DNA of 64,000 bases from Siniperca chuatsi (lineage: Eukaryota > Chordata > Actinopteri > Centrarchiformes > Sinipercidae), in NCBI RefSeq assembly GCF_020085105.1, contig NC_058045.1, positions 18,256,333 through 18,320,332 on the forward strand, written 5' to 3'. The position numbers and the translations under genes are program-made. The notes beneath the pieces are model-generated. The model searched no databases and was not told the origin of the DNA. It saw only the letters and a program-made list of their open reading frames with translations. This document shows positions 39,005-51,400 of the stretch, one piece after another (position 1 is the stretch's first letter; each line of letters begins with the position of its first letter).

Positions 39005-39670
39005 TGCATAGAATGTCACCAGAAAGTATTAGGACAGTGACACATTTTTTGTATTGTCTCTGTCGAGCACATAATTGGATTATTGGATTTGAAATGAAAC
39101 AATGAGGGTAAGGTGCTGACTCACAGCTTTGCAGGTATTATTGTCCACATTAGATGAGCTGTGTACCTTTTTATAAATACCAGTAGTCTCAAAGTTAACA
39201 TAAATGTTAAGTTATTATATTTCTATGAAGTATATGACTGTTTACAACTCAAGACGCTTGTTATTTTCCCTGCTGACGCTTTGCCAGGCCTGCACTGCAG
39301 CCATTTACACTTCTTGCTGCTTTCGGGGCTTTTTGCATTCAGTCTGGTCCCCAGCCAGTGCAACACAAGCTCCATTGGATTGAGGCCTGATGTTCAGCTT
39401 GGTATGTCAAGTGGTTGCCTTTAAAAAACAAATGTTTTGCCTTCTCTATACATTTAGGATCACTGTCCTGCTGTATTGACCTAAGATTTGGGGACAGTGT
39501 ATAAAAAGACCTACAATTACGACACTGTTCATCCAATGTAGTTTAAATACAGATTTTATTTTAGTCTTAGAACCTGAATGTCCACTTTAACCTCACTGTG
39601 ATTGTTCATTTCAAATCTAATGTGTAGAAACAAAATAAAAAATGTGTCCTAATACTTTCCGAATGCAGTG
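39005..39670. mobile_element. Decayed DNA transposon with about 100-bp inverted ends
   Basis: The left end carries GAAAGTATTAGGACAGTGACAC; the right end carries the reverse complement, TGTCCTAATACTTTCCGAATGC, at about 39644-39666. Similarity continues inward: TTTGAAATGA on the left has its complement TCATTTCAAAT on the right. The interior has no intact transposase, so the element is non-autonomous or a decayed autonomous copy. The right-end sequence resembles the Tc1/mariner-like terminal sequences common in fish, but I would not fix the family from this. The target duplication is not clear. Confidence 0.7.
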
Positions 39671-42600
39671 TGTGATGGCTTCCCTCAGGTTAAAGAGGCC
39701 TGACAGCCTCTGTATAGACATTGCCTCAGAGTGGTCGGCTGCTGCTTGAGAGAGTGTGGTCTGGTAAGGAGCTGCCAAATAGACAGAGAGAGGTTACAAA
39801 CCCTCTCCATCCTGACGTCACTGTGCTGGCTCACACAAACTCCATTTCTATAGACCCACCAGGGGACCGGCAGTGTCAGGTTGCCAGGTTCAAATCAATT
39901 AAGCACCAAAAGGCCCTAAACCGACGTCACTGCTACCTTCCGACTCCTCACTGCTCAGCTAAGGCACAATAAAGTGGAAGTAGTTTTAAGTGAAAGCCTG
40001 AATAGTCAAGTTAGGTATTTGACAGAAACTAAAGGCTGCTACATTGTATTTATATGACTGAACCTAAGAGATACAGGATGAAAACTTGAATGGAGCAATA
40101 TTGTACGGCATGGAGATAATTGTAGTGTCTTTCACATTTATTTGGAGATTTGGTGTCATTTCATTGGATTTCATTATTTCAGTGGAAGTATGTGTCACCA
40201 AGCCTGTTTTTATAAAGGCCATTACAGAGATGCCTCATTTTCGTAGAAGACTGGAGTTCTTTGATGGTAAGACCTTGGCTGCAAATGAATGAGGCACGGT
40301 TCCTACGGGAATAAACTATGAGATGTGGTGTGTATGTGTGCGTGCATGTTTAAACAAAAATGGGGAAGAGAAAAAAACAGAATGAGAGAAGGTAAGAGGA
40401 GGTATTGGTAGCAGTCTGGATGAGTTTCCACAGGGTTAAAGTCTGTTGAAAGCACATTTTCCACCTCGGCCAGACAATAGAGTGTAGCAGTTACTAGAAC
40501 AGAGCTCTCCGTTGTCCTCCAGTCCTTTCTGCCTTAATGGCACTTTAGCTGCTGAGGGCCAATAGCTTCTGTAGAAACACAAAACACTGAACCATTATAG
40601 ATATCAGCTGACATTTTGAATGCGGCAGCTTTGATTCTAGGAAATAACAAAATAAACAAAAAAAGACGTAATGTTGCGGTTGCATTGTAATTGCATTTAT
40701 TTTGCAATAGATATTCACATTCATATCAGTTTCACTACAGCAAAGAAACTATTTCAGCTCTACAGCCATGAAAGAAAGAAATCACAAAGTGAAATTTAAG
40801 GACAACAAGGTAAAGTATATCACAGGAAAAAATAAGAGAAAAAAATTGTCCATAAAATGAAGTCAAATGATGCATTGTAATGATACTTCAATAAAAAAAA
40901 AAATAAAGTTATTTGTGGAAAACAAACCCAGCTTTTTCCACAGTGACAGGCAAAATAACATTTGGGGCTGCAAATAAAAGAATAACACTTTTAAAAAAAG
41001 ATTTATATATAAAAGGTTTGTAACACTTAAGCAATTAATGCCTTTTAGAGAAAAAAGCTCATTCTCACGCGTCAATGCATCACTTTCTTGTGCTTAAACC
41101 ATCAACATCAAAACAGAGACTTCTGTTTTCTCTCTTAAAGAAAGAAATGGAAAGAATAAAGGGAAAAGGAGCATATACTTTAAAGGATACAGTACACAAC
41201 AGTCCTTTTGTTTTAAACACTATAGCTGCTAGTTTTACAGAGGAACTGACTGGCCTTTGTCTGGGCACAGAAAAGTGCAGCACACAGTAGATTCAGATTA
41301 ATATTACAAAGAGAAGATTCGGCATTATTTTTACATACTCGTCATAAGCTCATACTGATGTTGGAGGACAGTCAGTCATAAAAACACCTGGGTGTGTAGT
41401 GTGCACTCTTCCGTCACTGTAGATGAGTGGTGTTGGAGGATTCATCTCAACCTACTTGTCATGCATGAGTAAAGATACACAAACTTTACAGCTCTATGTT
41501 TTGAATGTCACCCGCTGTGTGATAATGGGCACAGCACATTTACAGCAAAGGTTTCAAATCAAAGATCACAAGAAACAACAGCAAAAAGAAAGAGAGAAAA
41601 CTTGAAATCAAAGAAAAGTGCCAACTTATTCAAAGGACCAAGTGTAACCATGGGCCCTCTCTACTACAACAGCTACTGGTTCCAGCTCATTACTCACAGC
41701 GAAGGTTGAACCATACTGGCCTCCCTGAGCTCTCTCAGGTCCTCTTTGTCTGTATGAACAAAGCTCAGAACAACAGGGCTGTTGACAGGCTGAGGTAAAG
41801 TGATGTGCCTGCTGGCCTGCCATCTGTTGGGGGACAGGATGGCAGCTAACAGTCTGAATGGAAAGAGTCTTCCCCTGTGTGTCATATTTCACCTCCTCGC
41901 CTAGTTCCAGCTAAAGTATCGCTCAACAATAACCTCCTTCCTAAGTGGAAGGCCAAATGCACTCCTGCACCAACGAGGGGGGACCTCTGTCTCCTGAAAA
42001 ATGGGTGTTGGATACTAGAGGACTCTAATGCTCACAAGTTCCACTCAATGAAATTAGTTCAGTTCTCTATTATGCTTTCAGCTTTGGTTATCTGTGTTAT
42101 CTCAAATAAAAATAGAAAAGATGGAGGAGAAACAGAGTGAATAAATCCTCCAGATAGGCATAATAATTAGCAACCAACTGACTCAATATGGCATTTGAGT
42201 TGATTTCTTGATTTACATGCTACCACTCATCCATCACTCTCAGAAAATCAGCAATGCTTTCCAAAGTCGTGGAGATTTTACAAAGTGTTGGTTGGCCAAC
42301 AATTTTTTTTTTTTTTAGAAATACTTCAAAGTAAAGCCTGTCTTCTGGCATACAGCCATTAGAACTGTAGGAACACAAGTAAGGAAGCTATATGTTGCAG
42401 AAGACAAAGAAAGTAGTGCTTACATAAATTACCCACATAGTAAGGATGAGTAAGACGGCTTGACTCAATCTCGTCATTCCCTCATGGTTTTTCTTTAGAC
42501 TGCATACTACAGTCAATCACGTTAACCAGCATTTCTCCTTGTACTCACCTAAACCCTGATTTAAAACAGCATAAGCAGACAAATGCATTTCTCCTAGCAA

Positions 42601-45492
42601 GCCTCTGTGGATGTCTTTCAGCACAAAGGCTTATATTAATTGTTGACAGAACATGTTCTGCCGGTGAGGTGGATGAGATGAGAAGAGGGAGACTACTGCA
42701 GAGTAGGACTTTGCAGCAATGCTGGAAGGGCAAATTAAAACATGGGACAGAGGACTGGTCACAGAGTGGCCAGACAGACGGACTGATGAAACACTTCTGA
42801 CTGATAAAGCACAAATATCGTGCTGACAAGCATGCTGACAGGCCAAAAGGAGATTGAGGAACTATCTGGAAAAGCAGCAGTCAGGAATAGACGCTTAGGC
42901 TTGAGTGTCTTTCCTGGTCAAATTAAGACTGTGTGCCACTGCTGATGTTTAAAAAAAATCTGATGAGTGTTAACACCATGGTCTGCCTGCAGATCTGTCA
43001 TGGTGGCTCATGTGATGCATAAACAAATTTTGATGTGTGTGTGTTTTTTTTGTGCGTATGTAAGTGTGTTACCGACAGCTCCAGGGGTCACTGACCCAGC
43101 AGATAGAACCCATAACATGGGTCTGTTTCTTTTCCATGGCCGTTTGTTGAATATACAGCACAATATATAATTTTAAGCTGCACGTGGACTGAACCATTAA
43201 ACAACAAAACCTGTCCCTTTGCTATTTTTTGTTAGTCATTAATACTTTCAATTACTAGTGTACATTTGTAATAAAATTGATTTTATTTCCAATATACAAA
43301 ACGTTAGTGGTATTAGTCATGAAGCCAGTGACATTCAGTATACTTGTAATAAGTAAGGGTATAGTCAAGAGGAGGCATGTCCACCAATGGAAATGCTTAC
43401 TATTTAGGTCAAATTAAACCTAAAGAATAGATATACCCCAGTTTGAATATACCGTATCCAATCAAATACTACCTTAAATTCATCTTTAACTGACAACACA
43501 TTCAGGGGATGCTATGGAGCACATAAAGAGGTTACAAATCTCAAGAGGTGAAGGGTATGAGATTAAAGATATCCAGTAGTGTGTCTACTCCACATAAACT
43601 ATGATGGTTCATAGCATTTCTGGCCATGAGTTGGTTCTGACTTGTCACAGGTACACACAGACATTCACTCAACAGCTAAGACAAAGGCAGTAGGCATACT
43701 CTCACACATGCTCACACACCCAAAACTTGCATATTAGTAGACATATGAAGATCGATTTACAGTATACCTTATCAGTATTCAGTAAGACACTCCATCCTAG
43801 CATAAACCGTTTGCAGAGGGTAAAACAAATGAAAGGTAAGAGGGGGAAATGTGTGATAGATGAAAGACAAAATATCAGGCAACCTGTCAGGGATTTTGCA
43901 GGATTAAAGCTGATGAAGTGTCCTGTGAGAGGGATTTATTGGGAATAATGGGAAAACTGTTCCCTCACATGACAAGCCAGTTCCCTCATTTCCCTTTCTT
44001 TTTTTCAGTCAGGCTGCCCCACGGCAATGTGTCCACGGCAATGTGTATGCTTATGTGCATGTTTGTGTGTGTGTCATTATGAGTGAGTGAATGCCTTCTG
44101 AGGTTCAGATGCACACAGAGATTTTACAAACTAAAAGATTCCAGCCAGTAACATAGCCCTTTCTTTTCAGTCTTCATAACATGGTCCCAGGCCAATGGCA
44201 TCATGGGTCGGCTGATCTAGTCCATAAATAAGGACCCCCACGAACTTTTCCTAATAACTAAAACAGCAGGGGTTGTAGGTGCCAGGTGTGTGAGCATGTC
44301 AACATTTGCACTTACGTTTCTGAAAAACTGGCAAGCAAAACACTGTGAGCCTGTGAGACTTAACACCAAGAGGAGAAGCAGGTGCACTGTATAGCATGTT
44401 ATAATGTGTACAGTGATCTGCTGTGACTACAGTGTTTACTGTTCTCTTTGTGACAGCAGGACAGTGTCAATAACATCTCAGCAGGAAGAATCAAGCTTCC
44501 ACAAACAACCTCCAGCTCTCCTAACATAAGTGTTCAATCAGTAAAACTACAATAAACAGTGGTTGCTGCAGTCATGCAACTTTCCCTCCTTGCCTTTGCA
44601 CCTCATTGCCTTATTTTTTGTCATTCTTTCTCTGTTCATCTAATTACTCAAGGACATCCTAATTCATTCATCCGGAAAGACTGGGTGTGGATTTGTTGAG
44701 GATGTTAAATACTGGAGTGAACAAAGGCAGTGTGGTTGTTGTAAATGGAAGGGACTGCAGATAATAAAACAGGTGTGGATATGCTCCTGACTTTAAGAAT
44801 AGCACCCTTAATTCAGGGAAACACAGAGCAACAGTGAGTGAAAAGCAAAACATGGGCAAGTCTGTAAAAAAATAAAAAAATAAAAAATAACAGTCTCAGG
44901 CAACAAAACAGATGACAAAAATAAGCTGTTAAATTGTATTATTGGACCACATAAAGTAGATGTGTCTGGTGGGAGTCAGAGTGGTGGATGTGTGTGATGG
45001 GACTGTGTGGAAAGCGAGGTAAGAGTGTTGATCAAACACACATAAATGCACACACACACAATCGCTCTCCCACAGACACACTCATTGATGGTCCCCAGTG
45101 ACATGCTCCCCTTAAAATAAAACACAACAGGTAAAATTAAAGTAATACTCTCTATATATAGCCGGTTAATATTACTACACTTGTCTCCATGGTAACTAGG
45201 TTGAGAGACAGCCATTCTAGGATCAGTGGAGGCAGGTAAGACTGTTGTCAGGAGAGGCTGAAGATAATACTACTGTATCTTCGTGGTAAAAAGACAGGTG
45301 TGTGACAACCATACTAGCAGGGTAGTAGGGTGATAGCCATGTGAAGATGGTAGTGGACCAGTCATCATGGTAACAGCAGTGTGGGAACGCCACACTGAGA
45401 TAAGGGTTGAGGGTTTGGGGATCTGGCAGTGAGATGTGTCCATGATCACTCAGGGACGGAGGGGGGGTGGCTGCCACCTTCGCTGCTGTACC
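39671..45492 (-). other. Spacer, probably including the TMEM86A 3' UTR
   Basis: No coding exon was recognised. TMEM86A is transcribed leftward into this stretch. Candidate minus-strand poly(A) signals (TTTATT on the plus strand) occur near 43935, 43276 and 40696, and I cannot choose between them. Also present: a T-run near 42303-42319, a tandem GTCCACGGCAATGT pair near 44030, and an A-rich patch at 44867-44890. Confidence 0.4.
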
Positions 45493-48400
45493 TCATGTTC
45501 TTTTCCTGGCCACCTCCACGTCCTGGCACTCAACGGCCGACAGCGCTATCAGCATCTGGGCCGCATAGTAGGTGGCCATGATGATGGCACGCGAATGGGG
45601 CACGGGGAAGCAGAACTTGTTGACGGCAATGGTGAGGTCAGAGACCATGAAGAGCACAGCGCCCAGGCAGGCGGACATCTTGGTCCAGGTCCACAGGTCG
45701 TTGGCCAGCTGTAGGCCTGCGATAGCCCTCCAGCCCATGAAACCGATCAGGGCAATGTAGACGGCCACCAAGTAGGTGAAGGGGCCAGACAGGTAGGGGT
45801 ACAGCAGCATGTAGCTCAGAGAGGATACAGCAGTGATCATCAGGCCAGCAGACACGTTAAGGGGCTTCATCCCAAAGGCAGACGAGTAGAGGATGTGAGT
45901 AATGGCAAACATCAGGAGGCCTGTAGAACATTATATATATATGATTTTAATCTAAATACAGTCCTACAAGGTAGCATCCTATCTATTTATCCAATGTAAA
46001 ATAAAGCCTCATGTGAAAATCACGAGTTAAAGCTTGAAGCATGAAACCTGATGAGGTGATAAGCAGCTCATCTAATTCACAAGAAATTAAAGAATAATTT
46101 AGGTTTATTACAACTTGGCTCTTATAGCTATAGTTTTGGCCAGTGTTTCGATTGGTTATGATAACTTTGTACTTTCTGACATGAACAGTCAGACGATCAA
46201 ACACCTTGTAAACAAGCCAAGAGTTTTGTCAGATTAGCTCCCAAAAACTCAGAAAAATAACGCGTCTTTTCACAGGAAAACTGTTTACTACAGTAAATAC
46301 GGCAGGAGGAGTTATGTCTGTAAACCATGATGGATTTTTACAACAAATCTGCTAGTCACCTTCATTTTCTCTTCCAAGTAAATTTGGCTCACCTGTTTTT
46401 TCTCTTCTCTTTAGCAATGTCACCACCTTCTCAGATACAATTATGCTATTACCAATAGTAATGATGACCAAAACTACAAAAATAAGACTCAAGTTGAAAT
46501 AAACCAGATGCATCCTTTAAGATGTCAAATCCATATGAAAGAAGATAGTTCTATAGATGAGACAATTATAATAAAGTGACTCAGTGTGTAAGGTTTCTCC
46601 TCACCATGGACAAAGTATCCCTGCTCCTGCCAGATGAGAAAGGCATCACCCAGAGCAGAAAAGATGAGGCCAGCCAAGATCTTGCGGGCACTGGAGTGAG
46701 CACCTAGGAAGCTGAAGCCATGTGCCAGTAAAAATACCCACAGGCAGAAGATGGGCAGACATTTGATCAGTGCGCTGAACCAGGAAGGGCTTGAGGTGGG
46801 CAGCCACAGGACAAAGTATACACAGGTTGCCTTGAAGAATGGCACCAGCTTGGGGCCTTCACTCTTGACCTGAAAGCAGATTAAATATTTAACTTATCAA
46901 TTGAGTCATACCTGGTTGCACTTACATGAGGTGATTCTGTTCAGCGAGTCAGAACAATGTGATACTATTGTAACTCTACCTTAAACTAGATTTATTAAAA
47001 GGGCTTTTATCTCAAAGCAGAGGCCTTGAAATATATCACAGGCAGCATTAACCTCATAACAGTCAGCTCTTTGTGTGTTGGAGGTGCAGTATCTCACATC
47101 TTTAAATAAAACAGGGAACATAAGCAGCAAACTTTAAGTACTTCTCCTTATTTGGAAGAGTGGTTTGGGTTAGGACTGAGTCTTCAGGCTTGCTTTGTGT
47201 GGTCACTAGTTTACATCACTGTGTCAGACATGCACATGGTTTGTGGCTGAAGTGAAACTCTGCAGAAACAGCAAGTACAAGGGGAAATGCACAAAGCTCC
47301 CACACTGTCCCTTTGACTCCCTGCAGGCCTGGATTTCGGGATTGCGGGTAATGCGCATAATTTCATAGATTCTTGCAAATCTAGCACTTATTTTGCGGGA
47401 AATTCCCGCACACATTTGCAGCGATGTCTCATAACGTTCAGCCAACGTTTGCACTGGTGAGGAATGCGGGATGACTGCCCGAAGAGCTGCATCACACAGA
47501 CAGACTGCTCCCCTGGACAACACTTGGAACGCTCTCTCCCCCCCTTTCTCTACAAGGCTACAAGCCCCCTCTGCTGTTGCAGCATTTCTTGCTAGCATAT
47601 ACAGATTATGTGAACAACGTTAATCCTCAGGATCCTCAGACAGGTAACGGTATCGTTACTAAGAAGCAGCAGTCCAAAGACAAGTTTCAGGCTAACTGGC
47701 ACAGAATATATCTGTGGCTCAAGGAAACAAAGGGGCTTCTCAAAACCGCCTACTTTATAGCAGAAAACAAATTGGCTAATTCAAAATTTGGTCATCTGGT
47801 TACATTCATGAAAGAGATGGAGTGTCCTTCTTTCAAAAAGCTGAACACAGAGTACAGTAAGTGAGTCATTACATATGGAAGGTACATAGATGACCACAAG
47901 ATTAAAACAAAATTGTTCAGGAAATTGTAGACGATAGAGCAGACACAATTTTTGAGTATGTGAAGCAATTGCTGACAGAGAAGAATTTATATGGAAAAAA
48001 ACGTGCAGCATTTTGTACTGACGGTGCTGCTGTTATGACAGGATGCCGCCAAGGAGTTGTTAAAAAACTCAGAGAGGAATTCAACGCAGGACTGGTAAAG
48101 GTGCATTGCACAGCTCATCGTCTTGCTATTGACGCAGCCAGATCTGTGCAACAGCTGAAAAAGTTTCAGCAGCATACACATAGCTGTGTTAGTAGTGTGT
48201 AGATCACTGAAAGCCTTGAGAGATGTCAGTTCAACTTTGTGGCCCTCTGTCACATGATGAAGGATGTACTTATGCATGTGGTCCTTCTCTCAAAACATTT
48301 TCACAGTCCAACCAATGGTTGAAGGTACCAAAGAGGCCCTGAGAGAAATTTCAGTCCACCCTGGCCCTGCAGAAGAGGAATTCTTCAGCTCTCCTCATGG

Positions 48401-51400
48401 TCAACAAGTTTCAAGGAGACAAGCTTTTTGACTCCAACACTCAAAAACCAGCCTTTGATGACATAGAGAGCAGGTATGTAGGGTCCTTGATAGATGAAAT
48501 TGACAGAAGATTCCCTGCTCTAACAATGGATATTCTGTCATGGTTCACTGTTTTGGAACACAAAAAGCCATTGTGGCAAAACAGTCCTCTGAAAATATCG
48601 CTCTCTATGGTGCAGAGGAACTTGAAAACCTACTGACACACTTCTTGTGTAATGTAAGTGCAATGGAAGCTTGGTCAGAGTTTGCAATGCTGAAGCAAGT
48701 CATGCTTTCCATTGACTCGTATGCTTCACTTTCCTTTCAACAGTGTGCAGAGACTGTGTTGCATAGTGGTGTATTCACTGAAATGGAGAAACTCATTAAT
48801 ATACCTATGATCATACCAATTGCAAGTGTGTCATGTGAACGTGGATTCAGCACACAAAACAGGATTAAAACTAAATTCAGAAATTTAACTGAGCATTACA
48901 AACCTATCCAATCTGATACTCATTTCAGAGCTTGGCCCTCCCCGAGAGCAGTTTGATTTTAACAGCACTGTTATCAGGTGGAAAGAGACGAAGTGGAGGA
49001 AACAGAGGACAGGGAAAGATTTGAGCAAGGAGACAAGAGAGGAGAGGGAGCCATCAAAAGAAAGACTAAGGACACTGATGCAGCTTAATGAGATGGCCAC
49101 TAAAACACTGAGACAACAAATTACAGCAATGTATATAGTTCAGAAAATCCCTTAAGTTGGAGTTGTGCCCCCATCTTACTTTTGTTTCTCCTCTCCTGCT
49201 CTGCTTCACCTCTTTCTCTGTATATCATGTACTTTAAAACTGTGTCGTATATTCAAGTCTCAATTTCTTCCTTGCAACTGTGTTACCAGTCATATTTATT
49301 ACAGTCCAAATAGATGAGACCCAACAGGGTCACAAAAACAGGGCTAGAAAGAGGTTTCACAACATCTATGGAATGACCACCCATGGTTCTGAGAATCACT
49401 ATCTTGATGAAAGGGAGAATGCCCCGGGATCAAAGAGGGAGAAGAAAGGAAAGGTTGAATTTGGAGGGAGAGGAATTGAGTGAGGATTCACTAGAGCTGA
49501 GATCACTGGAGGAGAGATGAGGAGGATACAAGTAAGACAGGAAGGGGAGGATGGAGAAAGGTGTCATAGTGTAACAGGGAAAGGGTTGAAAATACTGTGC
49601 TGCTATTTGATGTCCCAAATGACTATTTTCCAGTGGCCATTTTGCATCCCTCTCCACAAATATTCTGTGGTAAAGTAAAATGACGCAAACGAAAGAGATT
49701 CTCCAATTGCAATATTCATGAAAGAATAAGTAAGTAGGGTAGAAGAAAAGAAGCATGGGGAAGTGAAGCTTTAGTGGAGGGGAACAGTGAGCGAGATGGG
49801 GTTACTGGCATTCAGATGAGACAGCTGGATTTAAGAGTGGAGAAGTGAGTAGGGGGGAGAGGTGAGAAGGAGAGGAGGTGAAAGAAAATGAGGGGTCACT
49901 CTAGTTCATGTGGTTTATGCTCCTGGAAGAGGGGAGGAAGGGGAGGCCCCTGCTTGGCCAAATTACCATACAGGATCAGATGCAATGTTTGAGTGACCTC
50001 AAGCCTGCCCTGGTTTAGCTGATATGACTAACCAGCAGGAAAACAATAGGGATTCAACACAAGTTCAGACATGGTCACAAGTATGTTCAGACATAAAACA
50101 CAAGCCTAGGTGTTACTGCTGTGATTTAAGCTTTAAATCACACATCATAGAGTGACCAAAACAGCATTACTTCACCTCTGAAATACTGCCATGGGGCGGC
50201 CATTCCCAAGCCTGCAGGATGCTGAGAATGATGTTCCTCTCAAGCATGCTAGACTAATGTGATGCACTTTTCACTATCTCTCTCTCTCTTTTTTTTTTTT
50301 TTTTTTTTAAAAAAGGCCTATTGAGAAGCCACAATGCACCTAAAATCCTGACAATGAGGACATATCACTCTAGTTTTAGCTGGACTATACTGGCTCTCTG
50401 TATCACTAAGATCATATGAGGGACTGGCCAAGAATGCAGACACCCTGTTGTTATATGTGCCTTCACATTCACTTAGATCACCAACTGTGGCTTTGGTACA
50501 TGTTCAGAACCACAAATTGGACATCTCTTTCATCTATGCTCCCAAACTGAGGAATACCGTTTCTAACTATGAAACGTGTGTGAACAACTTTAAGTGACAG
50601 TTTATATAATTTTCAACTAGTGATAGCTGTAACTATGTCTTTTCGTGTAGCTTTGATAGCTGTAACTATGTCTTCTTTCTGATACTGTGTTTATGTATGT
50701 GTGTGTAAGTTTCATTTTCTCATTGATCTTAAACAACTTTGGCAAAAAGAGGAATAATAGGTTTACCACCATCCAAGAGACCCAAGTCTGATCTGGCAAG
50801 ACCTAAATAAGTATCAAAATAAGCTGGTGTAGCTATGCTATGACTTTCACAAACAAAAAATATTTTGCTTTCTGCATATCTTTCTGCAAGATATCATCAG
50901 TCTCTTCCAGGTGCAAGTTTCATGAGAGGTGTTTTTCCACTGAGGCAAAACTAAAGCTAGGTGTATAATGTGTGCTAATGCACTCCTCTTCTCTCCATTA
51001 TGTACTTTGCCCGGCCTTCATAAAACAAATGGAGATGTAAATAAAGACTAAGCTAGTCTTATGACAAAAATGTGTGCGTGTGTGCGTGCGTGTATGTGTA
51101 TGGTGAAGCTATCTATCCCATTAAGACCAAATGGGTGCAAAGCAGAGGAGACAACACTGGCAGCACCCCCAGACTAGACAATATCATAACTCTATTTATC
51201 AGGCAAACACAACATCTGTTGTACTGCCAGGATTCAAGGATGGCTCCAAGCATCATCATTACACAGATAGGACCTATATATTATTTAATAAAGTGCAGTG
51301 AAAGACATCTGCAGGCCAAGGCCCAATGATATTTAGGCTCAATGATCACAAACTGTTTGTTATCTGTGAAAGAATACATCAAAAGTTATGTAGATCCCCA

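Noticed and set aside
47224-47598. 124-codon minus-strand frame next to the hAT fossil
   Set aside because: No domain; most likely a reverse-frame shadow of the transposon's GC-rich 5' part.
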